A DNA stretch of 64,000 nucleotides from an uncultured Pseudomonadota bacterium (GTDB taxonomy: Bacteria > Pseudomonadota > Gammaproteobacteria > Steroidobacterales > Steroidobacteraceae): contig CAMLGF010000004.1 in the NCBI GenBank assembly GCA_946479515.1, forward strand, positions 61,347-125,346, written 5' to 3'. Positions within the stretch are counted from its first letter, which is position 1. Every line of letters begins with the position of its first letter. This document shows positions 53,876 to 62,526 of the stretch, piece by piece. The notes below the pieces were generated by a model, which saw nothing but the letters and a program-made list of their open reading frames with translations, had not been told where the DNA came from and ran no database searches. A program made the translations under genes and the position numbers.

Positions 53876-55849
53876 ATGCAACTCGAAGAGGTTTTCGGGT
53901 CGCGCGGCCCCTTGGCGCGCGCCATTCCCGGTTTCACACCACGCCGCTCGCAACTGGCCATGGCCGGCCGGGTGGCGCTGGCGCTGGAGAACCGCGCGCC
54001 GCTGGTGATCGAGGCCGGCACCGGCACGGGCAAGACCTTCGCCTATCTGGTACCGGCGCTGCTGTCCGGCAGGCGCGTGCTCATTTCCACCGGCACGCGC
54101 ACGCTGCAGGACCAGCTGTTCAACAAGGATCTGCCGCAGGTGGCCGCCGCCATCGGCGTGCCGGCGCGCGTGGCGCTGCTGAAGGGTCGCTCCAACTACC
54201 TTTGCCACTACCGGTTCCGGCAGCTTTCCGGGCAGAAGAGCCTCGCCGGCACGCGCGATCGCATGCTGGCGCGCATCGAGCGCTGGTCGGGCAGCACCCG
54301 GAGCGGCGACCTGGCGGAAGTGCCGGACCTCGGCGACGCGCACCCGCTCTGGCCGCAGGTCACGTCCACGCGCGACAACTGCCTGGGCGCGCGCTGCGCC
54401 GACTACGGCCGCTGCCACGTGTTCGACGCCCGCCGGCGCGCGGTGGAGGCCGACGTGGTCATCGTCAACCATCACCTGCTGCTCGCGGATCTGGCGCTGA
54501 AGGAAGACGGATTCGGCGACCTGCTCGGCGCCGCGGATGCGGTCATCCTCGACGAGGCGCACCAGATCCCGGATCTCGCGACCCAGTTCTTCGGGACGCG
54601 CGTGGGCAGCCGGCAGATCGAGCTCGCGCTGCGCGACACGCGGCTGGAGCTGGCGCAGCTGTCGCCGCTCGGCGCGCCGCTCGCGGCCGAGCTTGGCGCC
54701 GTGGAACGGGCGCTCGCGGCGCTCGCGGAGGAACTGCGGCGCAACCCCCGGCCCGACTGGCAGGCGGCGGACTCGCCATGGGCCGATGCCGGCCAGGAGC
54801 TGGTCGCGGCGCTGCGCACGCTCGCCACCGAGCTCGACCAACAGGGCGGCGGAGCCGGTGTCGCGCAGTGCGCGGCACGCGCGGGCGAGCTCGCCGCGCG
54901 CCTGCAGACCGTGCTGCACGCCGACGACAACGAGGGTGCGCGCAGCGCCGAGCTCACGCAGCGCGGTTTCACGCTGAGCCTGCTGCCGTTCGACGTGGCC
55001 GGCCGGTTCGCGCAGATGACGGGCGCCTCCCGGGCGGCCTGGGTGTTCACCTCTGCCACACTGTCGGTCGGCGAGGATTTCTCGCATTTCACGGCGCGTC
55101 TCGGGCTGAACGATGCCGAGACACTGGCGATCGCCAGCCCGTTCGACTTCGAATCGCAGGCGCTGCTCTATCTACCGCCCGGTCTGCCCGATCCCGCCTC
55201 ACCCCTGCACACGCAGGCGGTGGTCGATCTCTCCGTGCCGCTCATCGAGGCGTCGGCCGGCGGAGCGTTCGTGCTGTTCACCAGCCACCGCGCGCTGCAA
55301 CGCGCCGCCGACCTGTTGCGCGCGCGCTGGGCCGAGCTCGGCGACTTCCCGCTGCTGGTACAGGGCGAGGCGCCGCGCGAGCAGCTGCTGCGCCGCTTCC
55401 GGGAATCCGGCAAGGCGGTGCTGCTCGGTACGGCCAGCTTCTGGGAGGGCGTGGACGTGAAGGGCGATGCGCTGCGGCTGGTGATCATCGAAAAACTGCC
55501 GTTCGCGTCGCCGGACGACGCCCTGACCCGGGCGCGCATCGAACACCTGAAGGCGAACGGTGGCAACGCCTTCCGTGAGTACCAGCTTCCCGAGGCCGCG
55601 CTCGCGCTGAAGCAGGGCGTGGGGCGGTTGATTCGCAGCGAGACGGATCGCGGCGTCGTGGTCATCTGCGATCCGCGGCTCGTGGATAAGCCCTACGGGC
55701 GTGTGTTCCGCTCGAGCCTGCCGCCCATGCCCGTGACGCGCGAAGCGTTCGAAGCGGAGAAATTTCTGCGTCGTGTCGCCGGAACGCCGGCACCCATGAC
55801 CCTGGTGCGCGAGTCCGCTGTCGTTCCCGTCGGGGGCGATCGGCAGTGA
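53876..55849 (+). CDS. yoaA: DinG-family ATP-dependent helicase YoaA
   Basis: A 657-residue XPD/DinG-type superfamily 2 helicase. It has AIPGFTPRRSQLAMA, Walker A EAGTGTGKT, DEAH box ILDEAH, and four cysteines of an iron-sulfur cluster (YLCHYR, then NCLGARC and GRC). The C-terminal motifs LFTSHRAL and GVGRLIRSETDRG are present. Wording matches YoaA rather than DinG. It unwinds 5'-to-3' and helps repair replication blocks. It begins nine bases after the giant gene and its stop overlaps tsaB (GTGA). Confidence 0.9.
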   Translation: MQLEEVFGSRGPLARAIPGFTPRRSQLAMAGRVALALENRAPLVIEAGTGTGKTFAYLVPALLSGRRVLISTGTRTLQDQLFNKDLPQVAAAIGVPARVALLKGRSNYLCHYRFRQLSGQKSLAGTRDRMLARIERWSGSTRSGDLAEVPDLGDAHPLWPQVTSTRDNCLGARCADYGRCHVFDARRRAVEADVVIVNHHLLLADLALKEDGFGDLLGAADAVILDEAHQIPDLATQFFGTRVGSRQIELALRDTRLELAQLSPLGAPLAAELGAVERALAALAEELRRNPRPDWQAADSPWADAGQELVAALRTLATELDQQGGGAGVAQCAARAGELAARLQTVLHADDNEGARSAELTQRGFTLSLLPFDVAGRFAQMTGASRAAWVFTSATLSVGEDFSHFTARLGLNDAETLAIASPFDFESQALLYLPPGLPDPASPLHTQAVVDLSVPLIEASAGGAFVLFTSHRALQRAADLLRARWAELGDFPLLVQGEAPREQLLRRFRESGKAVLLGTASFWEGVDVKGDALRLVIIEKLPFASPDDALTRARIEHLKANGGNAFREYQLPEAALALKQGVGRLIRSETDRGVVVICDPRLVDKPYGRVFRSSLPPMPVTREAFEAEKFLRRVAGTPAPMTLVRESAVVPVGGDRQ

Positions 55850-56526
55850 AAATTCTCGCTCTGGACACTGCCACCGAGGCGCTGTCCGTCTGCCTGGAAA
55901 TCGGTTCGACCCGCATCGATCGCTATCTCGAGCTCGATCGCGGTCATGCCGAACAACTACTGCCGCTGATCGACGAGGTTCTCGCCGAGGGCGGCATCGG
56001 TCTTTCCGATCTGGATGCCATTGCGTTCGGGCGTGGCCCCGGCGGCTTCACCGGGCTGCGGCTCGCGGCTGGCGTGGCGCAGGGCCTGGCCTTCGGTGCC
56101 GGCATCGGTGTCGTTCCGGTCTCGGACCTCGCCGCGGTGGCCGAGCGCGTGCGGCAGGAGTCGCCGTCCCTGGAGCAGGTACTGGTGGTGAATGACGCCC
56201 GCATGCGCGAGGTGTACTGGGCGCGGTTTCGCGTCCAGGGACTCCTTATATCTTTAGAAGGTCAGGAGCACGTCAGCCCGCCAGCCCTGGTCGGGTTGCC
56301 GGAAACGTCGGGCCCCTGGGTGGCCGCGGGGCGGGGATTGCGCGCCTGGCCGGAAATCGCGGAGCGCTGCGCCGCCGCGGGCGCGCAGGTCCGGCCGGAT
56401 TTGCTGCCCCGCGCCAGCGAGGTGCTCGATCTGGCCCGGGTCGCGCTCTCCAGGGGCGAGATCCTCGATCCCACCGAGGCGTTGCCGGTTTATGTCCGCG
56501 ATCGGGTCGCCGAACCCGCCTCTTAA
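55846..56526 (+). CDS. tsaB: tRNA threonylcarbamoyladenosine biosynthesis protein TsaB
   Basis: A 226-residue inactive Kae1-like protein: ILALDTATEALSVCLE, LPLIDEVLAEGG and FGRGPGGFTGLRLAAGVAQGLAFG are classic TsaB. It pairs with TsaD and TsaE to make t6A37 in tRNA. The start is GTG, overlapping the yoaA stop. The Ala/Gly-rich C-terminal half is variable, as in the family. Confidence 0.93.
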   Translation: MKILALDTATEALSVCLEIGSTRIDRYLELDRGHAEQLLPLIDEVLAEGGIGLSDLDAIAFGRGPGGFTGLRLAAGVAQGLAFGAGIGVVPVSDLAAVAERVRQESPSLEQVLVVNDARMREVYWARFRVQGLLISLEGQEHVSPPALVGLPETSGPWVAAGRGLRAWPEIAERCAAAGAQVRPDLLPRASEVLDLARVALSRGEILDPTEALPVYVRDRVAEPAS

Positions 56527-56542
56527 CGCAACCGGAACCTGC

Positions 56543-56576
56543 CTGTAAACAAACTGCAATACACTGCCGCTGTAAT
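56543..56576 (+). promoter_or_regulatory. Pho box and -10 of phoB
   Basis: CTGTAAA (56543-56549) and CTGCAAT (56554-56560) are separated by CAAA, exactly the 7+4+7 layout of a Pho box, followed after 10 bp by TGTAAT (56571-56576). This matches the geometry of PhoB-activated promoters that lack a -35, and suggests autoregulation of phoB. Confidence 0.6.
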
Positions 56577-56620
56577 GCTCACGCCACAAAAACGTCACTT
56601 GTGATGCCGTGTCAGCAAAC

Positions 56621-57316
56621 ATGTCAGCAAAACAGATTCTGGTGGTCGAGGATGAGCGCCCGATTCGCGAGATGATCGCGTTCGGCCTGCGCCGGGCGGG
56701 CTTCGAGGTGCGCGAAGCCGCCGATGCGCGCTCCGGCCGCGCGGAAGTCGCCAACAAGCTTCCCGACCTGCTGCTGGTGGACTGGATGCTTCCGGACACG
56801 AGTGGCCTGGAGTTCACGCGCGCCCTCAAGCGCGACCGCGAGACCCGCGAGCTTCCGGTGATCATGCTCACGGCCCGTGCCGAGGAGGGCGACAAGGTCG
56901 CCGGACTCGAAGGCGGCGCCGACGACTACATCACCAAGCCGTTTTCTCCGCGGGAGCTGCTGGCGCGCATCAACGCGGTCTTGCGCCGGGCCATGCCGTC
57001 GGAGGGTGGCGAGCGCGTCGACATCGAAGGCCTGATGCTCGATCAGAGCAGCCAGCGCGTGACCGCGGGCGAGCGCACCGTGGCGCTGGGCCCCACCGAA
57101 TACCGGATGCTGGCCTTCTTCATGACCCATCCGGAACGCGTGTATTCCCGCGAGCAGTTGCTCGATCGGGTGTGGGGCGGCAATGTCTACGTCGAAGAGC
57201 GCACCATCGACGTCCACATCCGGCGCCTGCGCAAGGCGCTGGAGGAATTCGGTTACGATCGACTCATCCAGACCGTGCGTGGGTCCGGGTATCGCTTCTC
57301 ATCCAAGCCTCTCTAG
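56621..57316 (+). CDS. phoB: Phosphate regulon response regulator PhoB
   Basis: A 231-residue regulator with acidic E10-D11, phospho-acceptor D54 ([10 protein letters not shown]), Thr in MLTARAEE, Lys in YITKPFSP, and a winged-helix output domain ([30 protein letters not shown] ... [16 protein letters not shown]). The wording is that of PhoB. The ATG at 56621 gives standard length; an in-frame GTG at 56609 sits in a duplicated TGTCAGCAAA and cannot be excluded. It activates high-affinity phosphate uptake genes such as pstS. Confidence 0.93.
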   Translation: MSAKQILVVEDERPIREMIAFGLRRAGFEVREAADARSGRAEVANKLPDLLLVDWMLPDTSGLEFTRALKRDRETRELPVIMLTARAEEGDKVAGLEGGADDYITKPFSPRELLARINAVLRRAMPSEGGERVDIEGLMLDQSSQRVTAGERTVALGPTEYRMLAFFMTHPERVYSREQLLDRVWGGNVYVEERTIDVHIRRLRKALEEFGYDRLIQTVRGSGYRFSSKPL

Positions 57317-57337
57317 GCGGCACTTCTCAGTCAGGAA

Positions 57338-58651
57338 ATGAATTCCGGCACCAGCGCCTTCTTCTATGTAACGCTGCGGGTGCTCGCAGCCCTGGCGCTG
57401 GGCGTCGTGCTGGGCTGGTTGGCCGGCTCGGCGTGGACGGGCGTCTGTGGCGTGCTCGCCCTCTACCTCGCGTGGAATCTCTGGCAGCTGCGAGAGCTGC
57501 ATTTCTGGCTGCAGCATCGCAGCGTGGCCGACCCGCCGGATGCCATGGGCCTGTGGGGCGACGTGGTGGCGCAGGTGGTGCGGCTGCACCGGCGCAAGCG
57601 TTTCCACAAGGAGCGCCTGACGCGGCTGTTTCGCGAACTGCGCCGCTCGACGGCCGCCATGCCCGACGGCGTGGTCATGCTCGACCCGCAGGGGGAAATC
57701 ATCTGGTTCAACCGCAAGGCGGGCGAGCTGCTCGACCTGTCGCGCCGCGCGGACCTGGGCCTGCGCATCGACAATCTGGTGCGCCATCCGGCTTTCGTGC
57801 AGTACCTGCGCGGCGGGGATCATTCGGCGCCGGTCATCGTACGCATCGATGGCAACGGCGAGAAACATCTGGCCTTCCAGCTGATCTCATATGGCGAAGA
57901 TCAACGCTTGCTGATGCTGCGCGACGTCACGCGCGAAGTGCGCCTGGAGCAGATGCGCAAAGACTTCGTCGCCAATGCCTCGCACGAGCTGCGCTCGCCG
58001 CTCACGGTGATCGCCGGATATCTCGAGACCTTCAGTGCCGACCCCGGCCTGGGCGAGCTCGCCGGCCCCATCGCCGAGATGCGGCGGCAGACCGATCGCA
58101 TGACGCGCATCATCGAGGATCTGCTCGAGCTGTCCCGCTTCGAAGCGAATGATGCGCCCATCAAGGGCCTGCCCATCGACGTGGCTGCCATGGCGGCCCT
58201 GCTTCGCAAGGACGTGCTGGCCCGGCCCACGCATCCCAGAACCGTCGAGGTGTACATCGAGTCTCCCACCGGGCTCATCGGCGACGAGGCCATGGTGCAG
58301 TCCGCGTTTTCCAACCTGGTCGACAATGCCGCGAAATACACGCCCACCGAGGGCAGCGTGTTCATCCGCTGGTGGACCGACACGCAGGGCGGCCATTTCT
58401 CCGTGCGCGATACGGGGCCCGGGATTCCTTCCGAACATCTGCCGCGCCTGAGCGAACGCTTCTACCGTGTCGACCCGGGCCGGTCGCGCGAGACCGGCGG
58501 CTCGGGCCTGGGCCTTGCCATCGTCAAACACGCCTTGCAGCGCCACGGCGCGCGCCTCGAGATCGACAGCGTCGAGGGGCGCGGCAGCACGTTCACCTGC
58601 CATTTTCCGCCGGAGCGGCTGTACGAGCAGCGCTCCGCCGTGAACGCCTGA
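57338..58651 (+). CDS. phoR: Phosphate regulon sensor kinase PhoR
   Basis: A 437-residue kinase. Two close N-terminal membrane helices (about 8-50) have almost no periplasmic loop, as in PhoR. A linker (KRFHKERLTRLFRELRRSTAAMPDGVVML) leads to a PAS domain (about 100-200), HisKA with the His in NASHELRSPLTV, and a HATPase domain (NLVDNAAKYTP, DTGPGIPSEHLPRL, GGSGLGLAIVKHAL). With PhoU and the Pst transporter it controls PhoB. It follows phoB by 21 bp. Confidence 0.94.
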   Translation: MNSGTSAFFYVTLRVLAALALGVVLGWLAGSAWTGVCGVLALYLAWNLWQLRELHFWLQHRSVADPPDAMGLWGDVVAQVVRLHRRKRFHKERLTRLFRELRRSTAAMPDGVVMLDPQGEIIWFNRKAGELLDLSRRADLGLRIDNLVRHPAFVQYLRGGDHSAPVIVRIDGNGEKHLAFQLISYGEDQRLLMLRDVTREVRLEQMRKDFVANASHELRSPLTVIAGYLETFSADPGLGELAGPIAEMRRQTDRMTRIIEDLLELSRFEANDAPIKGLPIDVAAMAALLRKDVLARPTHPRTVEVYIESPTGLIGDEAMVQSAFSNLVDNAAKYTPTEGSVFIRWWTDTQGGHFSVRDTGPGIPSEHLPRLSERFYRVDPGRSRETGGSGLGLAIVKHALQRHGARLEIDSVEGRGSTFTCHFPPERLYEQRSAVNA

Positions 58652-58661
58652 GCGGCGGCCG

Positions 58662-58679
58662 AGTCATCGCCCTGTCACC
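58662..58679 (+). promoter_or_regulatory. Weak Pho-box-like repeat before phoU
   Basis: GAGTCAT (58662-58668), four bases, then CTGTCAC (58673-58679) matches the 7+4+7 layout, but the first half differs at two positions and a start site would fall almost on the phoU ATG (58703). Confidence 0.25.
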
Positions 58680-58702
58680 CACGCCTAACAATATGGATCG
58701 CC

Positions 58703-59416
58703 ATGGAAACCGCTGACCTCACGCATCACATCTCGCGCCGGTTCAACGAAGACCTCGAGCGCGTGCGCAACAAGGTCCTGACCATGGGAGGCATGGTCGA
58801 GCAGCAACTGGCCAACGCGGTGACCGCGCTGGTTGAAGGCGACAGCAATCTCGGCGCCTCGGTGGGCCGGGACGACTTCCAGGTGAATCACATGGAAGTG
58901 TCCATCGACGAGGAATGCCAGAAGATCCTCGCGACGCGCGCGCCGGCGGCGAGCGATCTGCGCGTCATCGTCGCCATCATCAAGACCATCACCGACCTCG
59001 AGCGCATCGGCGACGAAGGCGAGAAGGTGGGTTACATCGCGTCGCGGCTCGCGAGCATGGAACGGCCGGCCGACAAGTACCGGGAGATCAAGCATCTTGG
59101 CCGCATCGTCTCGGAGATGGTGCACGAGGCGCTGGACGCGTTCGCGCGCCTGGACGCCGAGGCGGCGCTGCGCGTGGCGCGCCAGGATCGCGTGGTCGAC
59201 GAGGAGTACGAGGCCATCCAGCGCCAGTGCATCACATTCATGATGGAAGATCCGCGCAGCATCCGCCGCGCGCTCGACGTCATGTGGATCGTGCGCGCGC
59301 TCGAGCGCATCGGCGACCACGCCAAGAACATCTGCGAATACGTGCTGTACATCGTTCACGGCAAGGACGTCCGTCACACCCGGCTCGAGGACATCGAGCG
59401 CGCGCTGAAGTCGTAG
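58703..59416 (+). CDS. phoU: Phosphate-specific transport regulator PhoU
   Basis: A 237-residue all-helical PhoU with two repeats of the PhoU domain: HISRRFNEDLERVRNKVLTMGGMVEQQL in the first and EMVHEALDAFARLDAEAALRVARQD in the second. The metal-binding E/D-x-x-x-D patterns are visible in both. It restrains PhoR when phosphate is plentiful. It lies 51 bp after phoR, without the pst operon between as in E. coli. Confidence 0.94.
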   Translation: METADLTHHISRRFNEDLERVRNKVLTMGGMVEQQLANAVTALVEGDSNLGASVGRDDFQVNHMEVSIDEECQKILATRAPAASDLRVIVAIIKTITDLERIGDEGEKVGYIASRLASMERPADKYREIKHLGRIVSEMVHEALDAFARLDAEAALRVARQDRVVDEEYEAIQRQCITFMMEDPRSIRRALDVMWIVRALERIGDHAKNICEYVLYIVHGKDVRHTRLEDIERALKS

Positions 59417-59506
59417 CGGGGAAGCTCTCCGGCGCCGTCTTGTCACGCTGCATGATGCGTGCTCAACTGCCGCGTCGCTGCTGCGATGAAAGCGAGGAAG
59501 GGCCCC

Positions 59507-60007
59507 GTGTTCGACCGCCGACAGAAGATCAACCTGGCCTGCGCGCTGGCGTGCGGGGGAATGCTGGGCTATGCGATCTACGCCGAGAAATTCCTCGGCT
59601 ACCTGCCTTGTCCATTGTGCATGTTCCAGCGCGTGGGCATCGGCGTGCTGGGCCTCGTGTTCCTGATCGCCGGACTGCACCCTGCACGCAAGGTCGGGGC
59701 GGCCATCCACGGGGTGCTGATCGTCCTGGCCGCGGGCGCCACGGCCTGGGTCGCCGGCCGGCACGTCTGGATCCAGCATCAGCCGTACGGCACGGTGCCT
59801 TCCTGCGGTGCGCCGCTGGACACGCTGCTCGACATGTTCCCGCTGCTCGAAGTGGTGCGGAAGGTGATGACCGGCGGCGGTGAGTGCGGTTCGATCGACT
59901 GGACGTTCCTGGGCCTGTCCATGCCGGCCTGGGTGCTGGTCGCCGCGGTCACGCTGGGCATCGTCGGTGTGCTCAACAACCTGTTCGCCTCCGGACGCCG
60001 CCGCTGA
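59507..60007 (+). CDS. dsbB: Disulfide bond formation protein B
   Basis: A 166-residue inner-membrane quinone reductase with four helices. It has CPLC (FLGYLPCPLCMFQR) as the first redox pair and a second pair formed by the Cys in PSCGAP and in GGECGS on the periplasmic loop. It reoxidises DsbA with quinone. The GTG at 59507 has GAGGAAGG at 5 bp and gives the family N-terminus; upstream in-frame starts at 59486 (ATG) and 59459 (GTG) have no ribosome site. Confidence 0.9.
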   Translation: MFDRRQKINLACALACGGMLGYAIYAEKFLGYLPCPLCMFQRVGIGVLGLVFLIAGLHPARKVGAAIHGVLIVLAAGATAWVAGRHVWIQHQPYGTVPSCGAPLDTLLDMFPLLEVVRKVMTGGGECGSIDWTFLGLSMPAWVLVAAVTLGIVGVLNNLFASGRRR

Positions 60008-60027
60008 ATGTGAGCGCCGACGTGCCG

Positions 60028-60744
60028 ATGCCGACGATGATGTTCCCCGACGACTTTCCGATCACGAAGCGGTGGCCGGCGAAACATCCGGATCGCATTC
60101 AGCTGTATTCGCTGACCACGCCCAATGGCGTGAAGGTCTCGATCATGCTCGAGGAGACCGGCCTGCCGTACGAGCCACACGCCGTGAGTTTCGATCGCAA
60201 CGATCAGAACTCGCCGGAATTCCTCTCCTTGAACCCTAACAACAAGATTCCGGCCATCATCGATCCGCAGGGGCCGGGCGGCGCGCCTTTGGCGCTGTTC
60301 GAATCCGGCGCCATCCTCATTTACCTGGCCGACAAGTCAGGCCGTTTCCTGCCCGCCGATCCAGCGCGGCGCTACCAGACGCTGCAATGGCTGATGTTCC
60401 AGATGGGCGGCGTGGGCCCGATGTTCGGCCAGGTGGGGTTCTTCCACAAATTCGCCGGCCGGCATTTCGAGGATAAGCGACCGCGCGATCGCTACGTGGC
60501 GGAAGCCCGGCGGCTGCTCGGCGTGCTCGATCGTCATCTCGCCGGCCGCGCCTGGATGATGGGCGACGACTACACCATTGCCGACATCGCCATCTTCCCG
60601 TGGGTCAACACGCTCACCGGTTACTACGGCGCGGCTGAGCTGGTCGGCATGCGGGATTTCAGCAATGTGCGGCGCGCGTTCGAAGCCTTCCTGGCGCGTC
60701 CTGCCGTGCAGTCCGGCCTGCGCATTCCCGACTGCGACAGCTGA
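60028..60744 (+). CDS. yfcG: Glutathione S-transferase, YfcG type
   Basis: A 238-residue Nu-class GST. The N-terminal thioredoxin fold has YSLTTPNGVKVSIMLEE, in which Thr-Pro-Asn replaces the usual Ser/Cys/Tyr, then NPNNKIPAIIDPQG and LFESGAILIYLADK. The C-terminal helical domain has LQWLMFQMGGVGPMFGQ and YTIADIAIFPWVN. YfcG-like enzymes act as disulfide-bond reductases with glutathione. Several in-frame starts exist (GTG 60010, ATG 60028, ATG 60037); none has a good ribosome site. It follows dsbB closely, so both may act in thiol redox balance. Confidence 0.85.
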   Translation: MPTMMFPDDFPITKRWPAKHPDRIQLYSLTTPNGVKVSIMLEETGLPYEPHAVSFDRNDQNSPEFLSLNPNNKIPAIIDPQGPGGAPLALFESGAILIYLADKSGRFLPADPARRYQTLQWLMFQMGGVGPMFGQVGFFHKFAGRHFEDKRPRDRYVAEARRLLGVLDRHLAGRAWMMGDDYTIADIAIFPWVNTLTGYYGAAELVGMRDFSNVRRAFEAFLARPAVQSGLRIPDCDS

Positions 60745-60757
60745 GGCCGCGGTCAGA

Positions 60758-61759
60758 CTACAGGAACAGCCCGGCCAGCCACCACGACAGCGCGGCGATG
60801 CCAGCGGAGGCGGGGATGGTGACCACCCAGGCGATCACGATGTTGCCGGCGACGCCCCAGCGCACGGCCGAGGAGCGCTGTGCCGCGCCCACGCCCACGA
60901 TGGCGCCGGTGATCGTGTGAGTCGTCGAGACGGGAATACTGAACAGGGTGGCGATGAACAAGGTGATCGCGCCGCCGGTTTCCGCCGCGAAACCGCCCAC
61001 GGGCTTGAGCTTGGTGATGCGCTGACCCATGGTCTTCACGATGCGCCAGCCGCCGAACATGGTGCCCAGGCCCATGGCGATGAAGCAGCTGATCACCACC
61101 CAGTGAGGCAGCACGTCCTTGGTTGTGATGCCGCTCGCGATCAGCAGCAGCCAGATGATGCCCATGGTTTTCTGGGCATCGTTGCCGCCGTGGCCCAGGC
61201 TGTATGCGGCCGACGAAACCAGCTGCAGGCGGCGAAACCAGCGATCCACGCGCCGCGGCGTCTGCCGGAAGCAGATCCAGGACACGAGCAGCATCAGCAG
61301 GGCGCCCAGCACCATGCCGAGCAATGGCGATGCAAAGATGAACACGGAAGTCTTGATGATGCCGGGCGCGAGCAGCGGTGTCGGTCCGGATTTCACCAGC
61401 GCCGAGCCGATCAGGCCGCCGATGAGCGCATGCGAGGAACTCGAGGGGATGCCGTAATACCAGGTGATGAGGTTCCAGACGATCGCGCCCGAGAGGGCGC
61501 CGAAGATCACCCGGTTGTCGACGAACGATGGATCGACGATGCCTTTGCCGACGGTGGCCGCGACCGTGACGTCGAAAACCAGATAGGCCAGCACGTTGAA
61601 GGTCGCCGCCCAGAGCACCGCCTGCCATGGTTTGAGCACGCCGGTGGACACGACCGTGGCGATCGAATTCGCCGCGTCGTGGAAACCGTTCATGAAGTCG
61701 AAGACCAGTGCCACGCCTATGAGCAGCACCAGCGTCAGGGTGATGGAACCTGCGTCCAT
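60758..61759 (-). CDS. pit: Low-affinity phosphate transporter Pit
   Basis: A 333-residue PiT-family symporter with the paired signatures GFHDAANSIATVVSTGVL (N-terminal) and SLGHGGNDAQKTMGIIWLLL (middle), and a further TTHTITGAIVGVG that belongs to the inverted repeat. It imports metal-phosphate with protons. It lies 22 bp downstream of the DUF47 gene; such pairs work together. A reverse-oriented Pho-box-like repeat precedes the pair. Confidence 0.94.
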   Translation of the reverse strand: MDAGSITLTLVLLIGVALVFDFMNGFHDAANSIATVVSTGVLKPWQAVLWAATFNVLAYLVFDVTVAATVGKGIVDPSFVDNRVIFGALSGAIVWNLITWYYGIPSSSSHALIGGLIGSALVKSGPTPLLAPGIIKTSVFIFASPLLGMVLGALLMLLVSWICFRQTPRRVDRWFRRLQLVSSAAYSLGHGGNDAQKTMGIIWLLLIASGITTKDVLPHWVVISCFIAMGLGTMFGGWRIVKTMGQRITKLKPVGGFAAETGGAITLFIATLFSIPVSTTHTITGAIVGVGAAQRSSAVRWGVAGNIVIAWVVTIPASAGIAALSWWLAGLFL

Positions 61760-61781
61760 GTTTCTTCCGGAGCGTCGCGCG

Positions 61782-62423
61782 TCAGGCGTTTTCGAGGACG
61801 ACGCTTTCGATGACGTTGGCCACGTCCTGGCACTTGTCGGTCGCCGATTCCAGCGATTCGTACACGGCCTTCAACTTGATGACCTGGCGGACGTCGCTCT
61901 CGTTGCGGAACAGTTCCGAGATGGCGGTGCGCATCACCTTGTCCGCGTCGGATTCGAGTTTGTCGATCTCCTGGCAGATCTTGAGGATGGCGGGCGCATC
62001 GGCCATCGAGGCCATCAGCCCCACGGCCGTCTGCACGTGCTCGGCACAGCGGCGCAGCAGTTCGGCCAGCTGCGTGGCCTCGGTCGTCACGTTCTGGATG
62101 TCGTACAGCACCAGGGACTCGCCCGTGTCCTGGATGAGATCCAGCACGTCGTCCATGCGCGAGATCAGGCGGTGGATGTCGTCACGGTCGAAAGGCGTGA
62201 CGAAGGTGGTATGCAGCAGGGAAACGGTCTCGTGCGTGATGCGGTCCGCGGCGTGCTCGGCATCCTCGATGAGCTTGATGCCCTTCTCGCGGTCGGCCCC
62301 GTTGTCGTAGTGCCTCAGCACGTCGGCCAGCGCCAGGGCGCCGTCGACGACGAGCTTGGCGTGCTGATCGAACAGATGGAAGAAACGCCCCTCGCGAGGC
62401 ATGAGACGCGAGATGAAATTCAT
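61782..62423 (-). CDS. DUF47 PhoU-like Pit accessory protein
   Basis: A 213-residue all-helical protein of the DUF47/PhoU-like family, starting MNFISRLMPREGRFFHLFDQHAKLV. The conserved IEDAEHAADRITHETVSLLH, FDRDDIHRLISRMDDVLDLIQ and ESATDKCQDVANVIE blocks are present; the acidic triads bind metal in related proteins. It is translated just before pit and is thought to modulate its transport. It is the first gene of the pair. Confidence 0.92.
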   Translation of the reverse strand: MNFISRLMPREGRFFHLFDQHAKLVVDGALALADVLRHYDNGADREKGIKLIEDAEHAADRITHETVSLLHTTFVTPFDRDDIHRLISRMDDVLDLIQDTGESLVLYDIQNVTTEATQLAELLRRCAEHVQTAVGLMASMADAPAILKICQEIDKLESDADKVMRTAISELFRNESDVRQVIKLKAVYESLESATDKCQDVANVIESVVLENA

Positions 62424-62490
62424 TGTTCAGCCAGCCCTTCCGTTCCTGCCGGATTTTTTCTGGCGCGGAGTGTAGTGGGTCGCGGCCACG

Positions 62491-62508
62491 CTGTCACAAA
62501 ACCGTCAT
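62491..62508 (+). promoter_or_regulatory. Pho-box-like repeat before the DUF47-pit pair (reverse orientation)
   Basis: CTGTCAC, AAAA, CCGTCAT matches a Pho box in 7+4+7 layout and differs from CTGTCAT at one base in each half. It faces away from the DUF47-pit genes and is 68-85 bp upstream of their start. Reverse placement suits repression more than activation. Confidence 0.45.
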
Positions 62509-62518
62509 TCACGACGGT
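62498..62518 (-). terminator. Candidate intrinsic terminator of dapE
   Basis: On the minus strand, 6-bp arms ACCGTC and GACGGT enclose GTGAAT, followed by TTTTGT, eight bases after the dapE stop. The T-run coincides with the AAAA spacer of the Pho-box-like repeat on the other strand, so one or both readings may apply. Confidence 0.5.
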
Positions 62519-62526
62519 CCGGGGCC

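Noticed and set aside
51095..55087. A 1330-residue open frame on the minus strand opposite the giant barrel and yoaA genes
   Set aside because: Long antisense frames arise often in GC-rich DNA; its translation is low-complexity Arg/Ala/Glu-rich without any fold, while the plus-strand proteins have clear domains.
58662..58679. A strong Pho box of phoU
   Set aside because: Kept only as a weak feature, because two bases of the first half differ and the implied start site would sit on the ATG.
59459..59506. Earlier starts for dsbB (GTG 59459, ATG 59486)
   Set aside because: Neither has a ribosome site, while GTG 59507 follows GAGGAAGG and fits the family length.
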